Source of the DNA: Ficedula albicollis
Taxonomy: Eukaryota > Chordata > Aves > Passeriformes > Muscicapidae
DNA: 64,000 bases
NCBI RefSeq assembly: GCF_000247815.1
Contig: NW_004775939.1
Coordinates: forward strand, 186,001-250,000
Reading direction: 5' to 3'
Positions 23,201 through 33,837 of the stretch are shown piece after piece. The position numbers and the translations under genes were made by a program. The stretch's first letter is position 1; each line of letters starts with the position of its first letter. The notes below the pieces were generated by a model. The model did not search any database, was not told the origin of the DNA, and was given only the letters and a program-made list of their open reading frames with translations.

Positions 23201-25026
23201 AGCTTCACAGACTCTCCACTTATGTAGAAACCTGGCCTCCTCTGCTCCATCAAGGCACACCTCCAGATTCCTTTAACAGCATGTAAATAACAAAAGGTTT
23301 CCAAAGATGAGGGGATAATATCAGGATATGATAATATTTACCTCTGCACTACTGTTCAGAAATGCCACCCCTTTGGAGACCTGTGTGGCATTAAATACAG
23401 CCTCATAGAGCAAGAGTTTCTGGTCCTACTCCCCATCTTGCCCCTCCATATTTACGTGCACCCCAGGCACATAGTTCCCCCAGGCTTGCTTAAAGCCATG
23501 GAGAAAACAAATCACTGCAACCAGAAAGGAGCAAAATATGCATGGATACGTTGGTGGAAGAGTTTCTGTGGCTGAGATCATTCAACACAGAGTTCCTGTC
23601 AAGCAATTCAGAGCTAAACGTGTGTCTTTTTTGGGGGTTTTGACTGAATTTATCACCTAAAGGACATTATCACTCATTATCAGTCATTATCACTACTTCA
23701 ACAGCACAATGTGTACAGCAGGTTGAGCTTCCCTGAACAGCATAACAATCAGTTGAGCCTTATATTTTTCTCTTTTTCTTAGATGATCTTTTTATTTCTG
23801 AAAAATAATCTGTAAAGACCAGAAATGACTGTTTCTGAGTACCTATAAATTAGGTAAGGAGAAAGAAATATAATACATGCAATGTCAATTATTAAAATCT
23901 TAACCAAAGTTCTGACTTATTCAGGAATAACACAGCAATTTAATCTAAATGGTGACAGAAAATAATACTATCTATATTTAGTGATTTTTACACAATGCCT
24001 GCACTACACAATACAATACAATGTGCTACAGATTTTAAATAATTTTATGTACATAGGGCAAACTTTTACAATGGTAGAAAGGGATGTTTTTTCCTTTTCT
24101 AAAAATTGTCTTGACATAGTCTTTGTTTGTTTCTTTCTTTACAAGGACTTAAACATCTAACAAACTTATTTTTCAGTTATATTTCCACTTTCATTGACAG
24201 GTGTCTGATTTCATAGATTCTAGAGCAAAAATCTATTGGTAACTTAGTGTAGAAAACAAATGTTTTAGTTCTCTTATTTTGTAAAGTGAACTTCTCTATT
24301 TGTCTTTAGACACCATGCATTTGATGGATTTCTACTTAAAAGACATTTCTTTTGGATTTTAGTAAATCAGAAAATGGAAGTTAGACTCCCCTCACGTGAG
24401 GGAAAGTTGAAAATAAACAGTGGAAACAGAGTTTTACTGCCATATTTCTTCATTCTAAGTAATTTTGACTGAACTTTTTTTTGTGTCTCAGTAAAAACGT
24501 AAGAGTGTGAACTGCATATATATGAGATGATGATGTGGATGAAGAAAATGAGGAAACAGGGAAAAATAGTAGGTAGTAGTGCAGTGGAGTGGTAATTAAG
24601 TAGTAACTAGGAAATTACTGGTTCCCTTCCACCACAGTGGCCTGTGTGGTGTGCATGTGTATGTGAATAAATAACTAAAGAGAATACTTATTTGTACAAC
24701 AGGATTAATCCCAGCCCAAATATTCCCAGAGTATGTATTGCTTGAAAGCTGTTGCTTATCTATTGTTTCATATCTGAGAAAAAAACTGATGAATGTTTCT
24801 CTGATTTTGAGTATCAACCAGTCTACAAGAAAAACGCTGCTTCATATATATACTGATTTTGATAAAAGTGCTGCAGAAGTATTATTTAAGCATCACAAAC
24901 TGTTTGAGGGAGGATACCCACACATAGAAAAGGAGGAAATCAAAATGAAAATTCTCCAAAACAGTCTCTGGACTTGTATGTCTCACTGACTGAGACAGAT
25001 GGGGTCTAATATTTCATAATACTTAG
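20241..25026 (-). other. CAMK4: CAMK4 intron 2, no gene seen
   Basis: Non-coding sequence with scattered chance frames under 85 codons and no recognised repeat. Confidence 0.65.
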
Positions 25027-25144
25027 TTGCTCTTAGGAGACAGCACCTTTCGATTAGAACCTAGAAATATTAACCAGGCTACCCATTGCTCTTAGGGGAC
25101 AGCACCTTTCAATTAGAACCTAGAAATATTAACCAGGCTACCCT
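25027..25144. repeat. Tandem duplication, 59-bp unit
   Basis: ttgctcttagg through aaccaggctaccc is repeated head to tail (25027-25085 and 25086-25144). Two substitutions separate the copies. Confidence 0.93.
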
Positions 25145-28100
25145 TCAAAGCATTGCTGAGAAGCAAATAAATAAATATTATCTCATTTTTATGGATTAAA
25201 AAGTTGAAACTAAAACAAATGCTGAGAATATGCTAGGACCCAGGCTACAGAAAACCCAGCTCAGAATTCTATTCTCCTTTCAGCAGAACACGTTGCTTTA
25301 TTGCAATGGCAGCTCCAAAATTACTCCAGGTAAAGTAGTTAGCACTTGGTAGACCTGTAATGTAGGTAGGCACTTGGTGTCTTAGTTTAGAAACTATGTA
25401 ACAGAGTCCATATGTTCTCATCACTATTTTTAAAGCAAGTTGTCCAGACCAGGTATGAAATTTAAGGTGGAGGTGGATCTAATTCCTCTGAAGGCATTCA
25501 CCTACCCAGATTATGAGATAATCTCCAGGAAGCTTAGCTTCCTCAAAACACACCAAAAGGCAGAAAAATAGGTGAGAGACTTCCTATAAAAAATACCACA
25601 TATATATGTTTGCTTCCTTAGAGAACTGCATTCTTCAAATATGATCCATATGCTATATGTTCTTTGCAGCAACGACCATTCTAGAATTACTGGCTGTAAA
25701 TGTCACATAATTTTAAAGTCTCAGTTTAAGAGCAGTAAAAATAATTTTTGTAAAGTGTATCCTAAAGATACTTCACTTTTCTGTAGCACTGAGTCATCAA
25801 GGAGAGGTAAAATCCATAGTGAAATGCAAAACAATCTCATATTTGCAATTGCAATTGTAAAAGTTCAGTACTCTGCACATTTGATGACTTTTTCTGAAGT
25901 TCTGTGTGATCTGCTTTTGCTTCTTTCTTGCTTCATGAAATAGATTCCCCCCCAAAGAAATTACATGGTTCACATCTTTACTTTTACTACCTGTGTGGAA
26001 TTTAAGAGGTGTGCAAAACATAGCAAATGAGCATGCAATGCATCTCAGTTATGCACAGGAACTAAGCACAAAGATTGGATGAGGAAATCACAGGCAATAT
26101 TTTTGCATTCTTATTCATCTGACCCATAGATATTGGGTTTTAAACATTTTTTTTGGTAGCTTACGAGAGCCATTACAAATTTTAATTCTTATATATTATT
26201 GGAGAGTGTCTCTCCTGCTAATTCAAAAATCATTTTTTCTTTGGACCTCTTTAACCCTTCTGACAGTTGTCTTTTAGCAGCTCTAGAAGTTCAAGTTCTA
26301 ACTTGCCTCTTGGTTCCCCCATTCTGACATTCAGACACTTCAGGTGTAAGAACCAGAGGTGTTCTTTGAACTAAATTTTATTCACCATAAGCATAATTAA
26401 AGGATTTGATACTACTCCTAAACTTGGGCTGAATTTGACAAAACTAAAATCAACAGAAAATGGAAGCATTTTACTTCAATAATTTTGAAGCAGTAAAAAA
26501 TGTTTTTTCCTCCTCCCTTTGAAATTGTAGAAAATTTGTATCAGTGGTTAAGAATTATTAAACCTCTTAACTGAAATATAATATCAAGAACACTTTCTTT
26601 TATTTTAGTCATACAGAAAGGTTTGCATAAATGTTTTGTTCTGTTACTCCTTGATGGTTTAGCTAACAATAAAAAAACCCTAAACCACAGATGAAACCAC
26701 TCATGCCCCCCAGATCCCCTCAGAAATTAGCAAAAAATCTACTGCTATTTTATTAAACAAGATGGTAAAAACATAATAATTGCAGAACCTCTAAGAATTC
26801 AAACCCCTGTACAAGCATGTATTCTCAGAATTGGATGAGAGGTCTTGCCCAAAATTTTATTTGCTCTTAAATGAGAATGTATTAATCATGCAAAATGAAA
26901 AATTACTCATTCTGTTTAAACGAAAAGAACACTGATAGCTGTTTTATGTTTCTTGCAGTCTGTTCCTAGTGGACTACTTCAGTCATAAAGGATCATGTGT
27001 TCTTACCTAAGCTGTTCCCATGGGACAAAAGTAATAATTTCTAATGCTTTACTTAAAATTACAGCACTTTAGTGATCATCACTCAGGAATCTGGAGCTGC
27101 CCATCAGCCACCAGCCTCCTAATCACACATCACTTGTTATCACTTCCAGAGCAATCTGGACCACCCTGTACCTGTCCTGTCCCTCATCCTGTTTTTACAG
27201 ACCTATTCCTCAGAGAACTGGTCTAGTTTGGAGCAGCAGGCTATTTCCATTCAGTCAGGCAGTTTGAATGGAAAAAATCAAGATTATTTGTCCTTTTGTC
27301 ATCTTTCTTCATCTTCTAATTTTATGTGCTCTTCAGAGTTCCCTTATGCACATTTATGAAGGGAATTGAAGAAATGGGAGTCTACCAAAAACAATCACAG
27401 GCTCTTCTTCTTGTCCTCCCATCCCTTTTCTTCCGCTATTGAACTGCCATTCTTTTTGTTAATTATTTTCAAAAAGCCAACAGGAAACTTAAGCTGATCA
27501 ACATTTTAGTACACAACTTGGCCCACACATTTTTATTTTTATACTGAGCTACTCTGAGCAAAGATCAGATCTCCTGCTGTAGGAGCACTCTAACATGGAT
27601 AGTTCAGTCCCTGTGATAATAATTACATTTCCAAATTGGACAGACACAAGCATTGGCACATCCTTAAAGAACTGTCTCCCCTGTTCTCATTTATACAGAA
27701 AAGCTCAGCTGTGTAAGAGGATTTCTTGTTTTCACAGCAAAACAAAGTGTACCAACTGCACTGGGCACGACTCAGCTCTGTGAACTGCTAATACAACCAA
27801 GGCTGCATTAGGCCAAGCTATTGTTGATGTGAAAACAACTTACATAACTATAGTCTTTTCCTTCACTGCCATTAAAAAAAAAACACCAAAAACAAATCTG
27901 TGCTACAGTAAGTCTACCAAAGTCTAAACTAACTAGTTACAGGCACAAATACACAGATCTAGCACAAATGCATAAATGTGACAATTGCAAACATGAATTA
28001 ATTTCCATTAAGGCAAAAAATCAAAAGGCAGAAAAATATTTTTAAGAAATATAGTTCTCCTTAGTGCATTTCAGAATGAGAATTATAGGAGAGTATACTC

Positions 28101-29200
28101 CTAAAACATTACGGGAATCACAGGCATAATGAACACATGAAATCTCAAAAATTCTCTGCCCTTCCACAGGAACCCACAGACCATAAGCTGCAGCAATGCA
28201 CAAGCTCTGCTTCTTCCAGTGTACCAGATGCAAATTCAAAAGCAGCACACACAACTGAATCTTTGTGTCAGTTTAAACCTTGGCTTATGTTCAAAGATGA
28301 CAAATTAATGCCTACATTTTACTCATGTGAAACCCACTCATTACGTCTTGCTTTGAGACCACCAGTGAAGTCACCATTTGGACATGTTTACGCCTACCCA
28401 CCCATCTTATGTTTCTACATGTGAACGTTCCTGAACGTTATGGAATAATGAATGTTCTAACACTGGAATAAACTGAATCAAAACCATTCATGAATAAATA
28501 TCACGCACATGCCTCACAGCTTGCTTACTTTCTCTCAGACTTCTCTTCCCATCCTAGGAACATGAACTGCTCTACCCTATGCCCCACTCTGTCTTTCTGC
28601 ATGAAGTCTCTCAATCCATGATTTGCCTTTGCTCTCTCAGTCTTTCTTCTTGCTTTCCACCATCTACTTTTCAGAAAACACAAAAAGACCTGTAGTAAAA
28701 GTGTGACATATATGGAGCTCTAAAAATAAATTATCATCTCAACTGGCTCTCTAGCAATTTTGTAGAGGTAAAAAATCCACCACAAAATATTTAATTTTAC
28801 TTTGGTTTGAGTTGGTGTTTTAATCAGTTTCTGAAAAAATATGAATTATGTCATGGCATTTTTCTAGCAAAACAACGTTTTAAATCTTATAAAAAACACT
28901 GAATATTTAAATTATTCAAAGTGTCCTTTTTTGGTTTTTTAGTGAAAGAAAAAGACATATTTTTTCTAAAGGTTTTTTTCCAAATCCAAGTGTACATGGA
29001 CAATACCAGCTGAGGGTACAAGCCGGATTTATGGGGATAAGGAATTCCCACTACAGTACTGTTACCTCTAACAGCTGTTTTAGTGATGAGGAGCCAAAGT
29101 TCACTCATGGAAAATATAAGCTTAACAATTTATAGTCCTAAATCTAGCACATTTTCCCCACATGAATAAACTGCAGCAAAAAACCCAAAACCAAAACAAA
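25145..29200 (-). other. CAMK4: CAMK4 intron 2, 5' part
   Basis: AT-rich intronic sequence downstream of exon 2 in gene orientation. No recognised repeat or exon. The open frame at 28137-28424 (95 codons) has no recognisable domain and is treated as chance. Confidence 0.65.
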
Positions 29201-29295
29201 AACAACAACAACAACAACAACAAAAAAAAACTAAACAAAAAAACCCCCCAGAATCCCAAACATATTCCAAAGCAAAGCAAAGCAAAGCAAAGCAA
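29201..29295. repeat. Simple repeats near exon 2: (CAA)n then (AAAGC)n
   Basis: A CAA triplet array at about 29201-29222 runs into A-rich sequence. A pentanucleotide array of AAGCA type follows at about 29267-29295, and a second array of the same kind lies in the other duplication unit at 29404-29431. Read in gene orientation, these are GCTTT repeats starting about 15-20 bases after the exon 2 donor, followed by a GTT-rich tract. Confidence 0.85.
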
Positions 29296-29500
29296 AACAA
29301 AAATGACTTACTGTCTTCTTCAACATTTTGACGGCGTAAGGTTTCTGGGTCCCTTTCTGCCTGCATAAACAAAAAACCCCCCCAGAATCCCAAACATATT
29401 CCAAAGCAAAGCAAAGCAAAGCAAAGCAAAACAAAAATGACTTACTGTCTTCTTCAACATTTTGACGGCGTAAGGTTTCTGGGTCCCTTTCTGCCTGCAT
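29232..29500. repeat. 134-bp tandem duplication spanning the exon 2 donor
   Basis: Units are 29232-29365 and 29366-29500. Each has an A-run, a C-run, a CAAAG pentanucleotide array, the exon 2 donor and the 3' part of exon 2 up to ctgcctgcat. The only difference seen is A7C6 against A6C7 in the homopolymer junction. Confidence 0.93.
29312..29366 (-). pseudogene. CAMK4: Partial duplicate of CAMK4 exon 2 with intact splice donor
   Basis: This is the downstream copy (in gene orientation) of the 3' 55 bases of exon 2, carried in a 134-bp tandem duplication. It keeps the ACA/gtaagt donor but lacks the true acceptor and the first 24 bases of the exon. Through the junction it gains a T-rich stretch directly before ATGCAG. 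That could act as a 3' splice site and give a 49-base pseudoexon at 29312-29360. Its length is not a multiple of three, and joining it between exons 2 and 3 would shift the frame and reach TGA within exon 3. The copies differ only at the A/C homopolymer at their start, so the event is very recent or an assembly artefact. Confidence 0.85.
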
Positions 29501-29524
29501 CTGTAGACAATGGATGTAGCCCCA
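29446..29524 (-). CDS. CAMK4: CAMK4 exon 2 (glycine-rich loop and catalytic lysine)
   Basis: This is a coding exon of calcium/calmodulin-dependent protein kinase IV, a Ser/Thr kinase that relays Ca2+ signals, largely in the nucleus, to CREB and related factors. Read on the minus strand, the exon is 79 bp. It starts with the last base of an arginine codon and then encodes GATSIVYRCRQKGTQKPY followed by AVKMLKKT. This matches human residues 55-80: the second half of the glycine-rich loop and the ATP-binding lysine (K75 in human, the site of the known kinase-dead K75E change). The acceptor is a T-rich tract ending in AG just above 29524. The donor is ACA/gtaagt, with gt at 29445-29444. The exon ends in phase 0 and joins exon 3 exactly. 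Visible differences from human are K-to-R after YRC and ALKV to AVKM, both conservative. A second copy of the 3' two-thirds of this exon with its donor lies just downstream at 29312-29366. Identification is by recall of the human protein. Confidence 0.96.
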
Positions 29525-31669
29525 CTAAATTTAAAATAAAAAGAAAATAATAAAAAAAAAGGAAGAATAGTTGGGTTGTACACACAACTCTTTGAATCTG
29601 TCAATAAACAGAGCTGCCTACATTTTCTAGTCCACCCAGTCTGTGCAAAACTATCTCACTTTTCCCCATAGATGCAATAAAACCTCCCCTCAAAACCCAA
29701 GAAGTATCAAAAACCTCTCTGTGATTAACCAATGAACTTTAGCAGTTACTCAACCAACAGAAGTTGTAAGAGTTTAACATCCTGTTTGGTCACACCTTTT
29801 CTGTCTCATGGCAATTCCTGGAGGTTTCCTTGGATAATTAAGTGAACACATCTTGCCTTTGTTAAGGCAAACATTTGCAACAATAAATTACATTTGAGGG
29901 TGGTTTTTTTTACTAATTGTTGATGACAGTAATGGTGAGAGAGAAGAGAAAATTTTTGCCCTGATCCTTGCCCAGCAGACCAAAAAGTCAAATTTGGCAA
30001 ACCAAATGGACGAAGCAGCACCTTAGGTTAATTCAGGGGAAACTGGTGGGACCTGTTCACAGCAAAAGTGGACTGGACTTACATCTTCTGTTTGCCTTCA
30101 AGGTGTAGTTACTTGAATGTGTAAAATCTGAGCACTCATAACATAAAGTTATGACTCTGCTGGAAGGAAAGCACCTCTCTGAGTGGGTAGTGGGGGTAGA
30201 TGGTCTCCAGAGGGAAGCTCAACTTGCCGTGCTTTACTTGTACTGTCAAGGAAGGGCCCTGTACTCTATGAATTACTAAAGAGAGGTGAAATCTCTGGCA
30301 AACTCAAACTGGTTACAACAAACCATTCAGATACCTCTGCATTCTACCCAAAATGGATGCACTGAATCGCCATTGCTGAATTTAAGGCATTTTTGGAAGC
30401 TTACTGCCCTCAGACCCACTCCAAGACTCAGCACTCCTCAGTAGCTGCATTTTTTTAAAGTAGAGGCTACTGCAGTTATTATATATGACTCCCTGAACAA
30501 CCATAGCAGAACTGCATACAGAAACTCTGCAGTGAGCGAATTCTCACGCACACCAGATGCCAAATTGCACTGCAAACCCCTCTGAACCAGGAGAAACCCA
30601 TCTCAGTGAGTCTACAGGAGACAACCAGAAGCTGCACAATGACAGGACCAGCTTTCTTTTAAACAGTAGAATGGCATGTACTTGACCATAGGAATAAAGC
30701 TGGGGCACAAGTTCATTATTCTAGGTGGTGTACAAAACTGCCATGGGTGACTGCACTTCTCTCTCCTCAGCATGGGCCAGACAGGTGCCAGACAAGGCTC
30801 TGAGTGGGCACATCACTATTTTCATAAGTACATGAGTGAGCACAAGAACAGGCATTTGATTGAGAAGATTTATTTCTGAAAGACCTCTCCACAAGGAAAG
30901 GTCACCTGTTGCAAGGGTTATGCAGCTCAGTCATCTGAGGGCATCTCTGCACCGCATATAAATTAATCTTCACTTCATCTCAAATGCTAAAATGATTTGT
31001 CTCTTTTAAAAGTATATTGATAAATGTGTGGGAGTACTGAGAGCTTCAGTGACTCCCAGAATCATTACATGAATTTAATTAGATCTCCTCTCCTTGGCCA
31101 AGTCTCCAAAGACTCTACTTGGCAAGAAGAAAAAATATACCACATTAAAAAACACCTCACATCTTTTAAATACAACAAAAACTGTTAAAAGATAGAATTC
31201 TAAGAACGTGCTGTGATAAGGTTTACATCTCTAGTATTTCACTGCAGGATTGCAATTGGAAAGTCAGTGAACAAACTGCAAACCATTCCTGTACCTTTTC
31301 ACATATGCAGAGTGCAGTAGAAGCATTAAACTCACTAGTTTACATATGTTCTTACAAAGTTGGCAGCAACCTTTCTAGAAAATACTGTATTTGTGTGAGG
31401 GCAGAATTAGACAAGCTATCCAGCTGACAATCCAAATAAATAAACAATCATTCCAGTGCAAATCTCTTTGTATTCACTGCTGGTGTGGCAATGGAGGGCA
31501 GTCCCTGTCTCTCAGTAAAGCTACTGCCAATATTTGCATTACCAGTTTGCAACATGGTGCTGCAAAGTCTTCTACATAAATAGCCTAGAATACCTAGCCA
31601 CTAGAATACCCCAGATTATTTAACTGACTTAGTGTTGAGATGGACAGCACTACCAGCAAGGATAGAGAG
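29525..31669 (-). other. CAMK4: CAMK4 intron 1, segment adjoining exon 2
   Basis: It contains the T-rich acceptor tract of exon 2 (29525 to about 29570). The rest is non-coding with no recognised element. Calling 29525-64000 intron 1 is inferred from the missing exon 1. Confidence 0.6.
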
Positions 31670-31776
31670 CAGTTCATTTGACTGTACCCAAACCTGGAAG
31701 GCACGCAGCATAACATCACACCACCTTTAACAGTTCATTTGACCGTACCCAAACCTGGAAGGCACGCAGCATAACA
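31670..31776. repeat. 46-bp direct duplication with 15-bp spacer
   Basis: cagttcatttgac to cagcataaca occurs at 31670-31715 and 31731-31776, a 61-base period. One substitution (ctgtac against ccgtac) separates the copies. The spacer is unique. Confidence 0.92.
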
Positions 31777-32778
31777 GGTGTAAGACAAGGGGAGAGAGAA
31801 TCCAGCTGACCAGTTTGACATCAGGCTCATTAGTCAATATTCAAAACACAAACAGAGGTGTTACTTTGGAAATTATTCTCTATTGTACATATTTCTGCAT
31901 ATCCCTGGGGTCCTAATTTGGTATAAAATTGATGACAAGGTATTGCAAACTTGGGAACACTTTGAAAAATTCTGCTTTTGGTTTACATGGCTATGCTCAG
32001 CTCTGACAGACATGCTCCCACCAGTCAGGAGAGAAAACACCTAACTTTAGCTAACAACCAACACCGCCTTCCTCTTCCACGCCAGAAACCAGAACAGGAA
32101 ATCAGGAACAGGATGGCAACCTGCTTACACCATGCCTGGTGCTAAACGTAGCAGAGAGCAATTGCTACTAGCACGGACCTGATTCCTTGTTTCTTTGCTG
32201 GTAACAGGATATCTTTGCTTCCTTACAGTTAAAATAAAAAACAACAAAAAACAGAAAAACGATGGGAGAGGGTGGGAGCAGAAATCAGCCTATGGATCTT
32301 ACTGTAAATGTGCAAATAGAACTGCCTCATGCAAATCAGGGTGGTTTGCTTTGCTTCTCGTTTTGGCTTCCTGCTGCAGCTTGCTGCTGTAGCTTTCTGC
32401 TGAATCAGCACATCCAGCTTTCCTGAAACTGTGATTTGGAAGGTCACCAACTGGAGCAATTTAAGCTTTCATCACCAAAGAGAGTTGGGAAGATTCTGCT
32501 CCAAGACTCTCTTAAGAAGAAACACTCAGAGAGCTGGTAATTGTAACCTCTTGCCCCTACCCTAAGTTTTTGCAGCACCAAACCTTGACTGCCATCATCC
32601 GGCCTCTCAGAACCTCCTCTCGAATTTGCATCAACTGAAAACTTCATGGATACATTTGGTCAGAGTACACAAACATACAGAAACCAGGAATCCTTGTGGC
32701 AACATGCCACTTCCCTCGGATGGGATTCAAGGCCAGGACAGGGAGACCTCGAGCCTCTCAATGTCCCATTCTCTGCAA

Positions 32779-32807
32779 GGGGGGGGGGGGGGGGGGGAGG
32801 GGGAGGT
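32779..32807. repeat. G-rich tract, 19 G followed by AGGGGGAGG
   Basis: An uninterrupted 19-base G run at 32779-32797 is followed by further short G runs. It could form a G-quadruplex. Unlike the other long G runs here, no flanking duplication is visible. Confidence 0.9.
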
Positions 32808-32960
32808 TCACTTTATCTGAATGATAAATGTGAATAGTGTTACAGAAAGAGATCACCTGTACTCAATGGTTGAGGCACTTATTTGATAAGCAGCAGACAA
32901 GAGATTTAGAGAATATTTAATCCTACTCCATTAACAGTTTAAATGGGAGAAACTTAGAGG

Positions 32961-33820
32961 ACCCTGAGCCCAGACAGCTGATAATCACTTGCAGAAGTGC
33001 ATTGCAGTGTATGACTGACAAGTGATCCGTTACTAATTCAGGCTAGAAACCAGAAATCATATCTCCCATATTACATAGGATTACTCACTATATTGTGTTT
33101 GCCTATTTAGAATTGATTCTGTCAGCTTTTGCCTCTTTGTATTCAGTGAATAGATACAAACATATCTATCTTTGCACATATATACATATAAATTTATATG
33201 CACTATTTATTATATAAATTTGTGTATGCAAGCGTGCATTTATTTACTTCTAAAGAAAATGAGGCTTAAAGGAACATCCAGCTGCTGACTTTTTGTACCT
33301 TTGCCTGAAAACAGTCTACCTGAATTCAAGACATAAATTATTTGAAGTCAGCTGGAATAAGAAAAATAGATGAAGGCGGGGGGGGGGGGGGAAACCCTGA
33401 GCCCAGACAGCTGATAATCACTTGCAGAAGTGCATTGCAGTGTATGACTGACAAGTGATCCGTTACTAATTCAGGCTAGAAACCAGAAATCATATCTCCC
33501 ATATTACATAGGATTACTCACTATATTGTGTTTGCCTATTTAGAATTGATTCTGTCAGCTTTTGCCTCTTTGTATTCAGTGAATAGATACAAACATATCT
33601 ATCTTTGCACATATATACATATAAATTTATATGCACTATTTATTATATAAATTTGTGTATGCAAGCGTGCATTTATTTACTTCTAAAGAAAATGAGGCTT
33701 AAAGGAACATCCAGCTGCTGACTTTTTGTACCTTTGCCTGAAAACAGTCTACCTGAATTCAAGACATAAATTATTTGAAGTCAGCTGGAATAAGAAAAAT
33801 AGATGAAGGCGGGGGGGGGG
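32961..33820. repeat. 433-bp tandem duplication, copies ending in G runs
   Basis: The unit begins accctgagcccagacag at 32961 and again at 33394. Both copies end in gatgaaggc plus a G run (14 G at 33378-33391; 10 G at 33811-33820). I see no differences between the copies outside the G-run length. Each copy includes an AT-rich stretch of tatacatataaatttatat type. The identity points to a very recent duplication or a false duplication in the assembly. Confidence 0.95.
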
Positions 33821-33837
33821 AGAAGAGGAAAAAAAAG

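Noticed and set aside
29130..29604. Minus-strand frames of 89-99 codons containing CAMK4-like peptide twice.
   Set aside because: They read through exon 2, its duplicate copy and the pentanucleotide repeats. Only 29446-29524 is a real exon.
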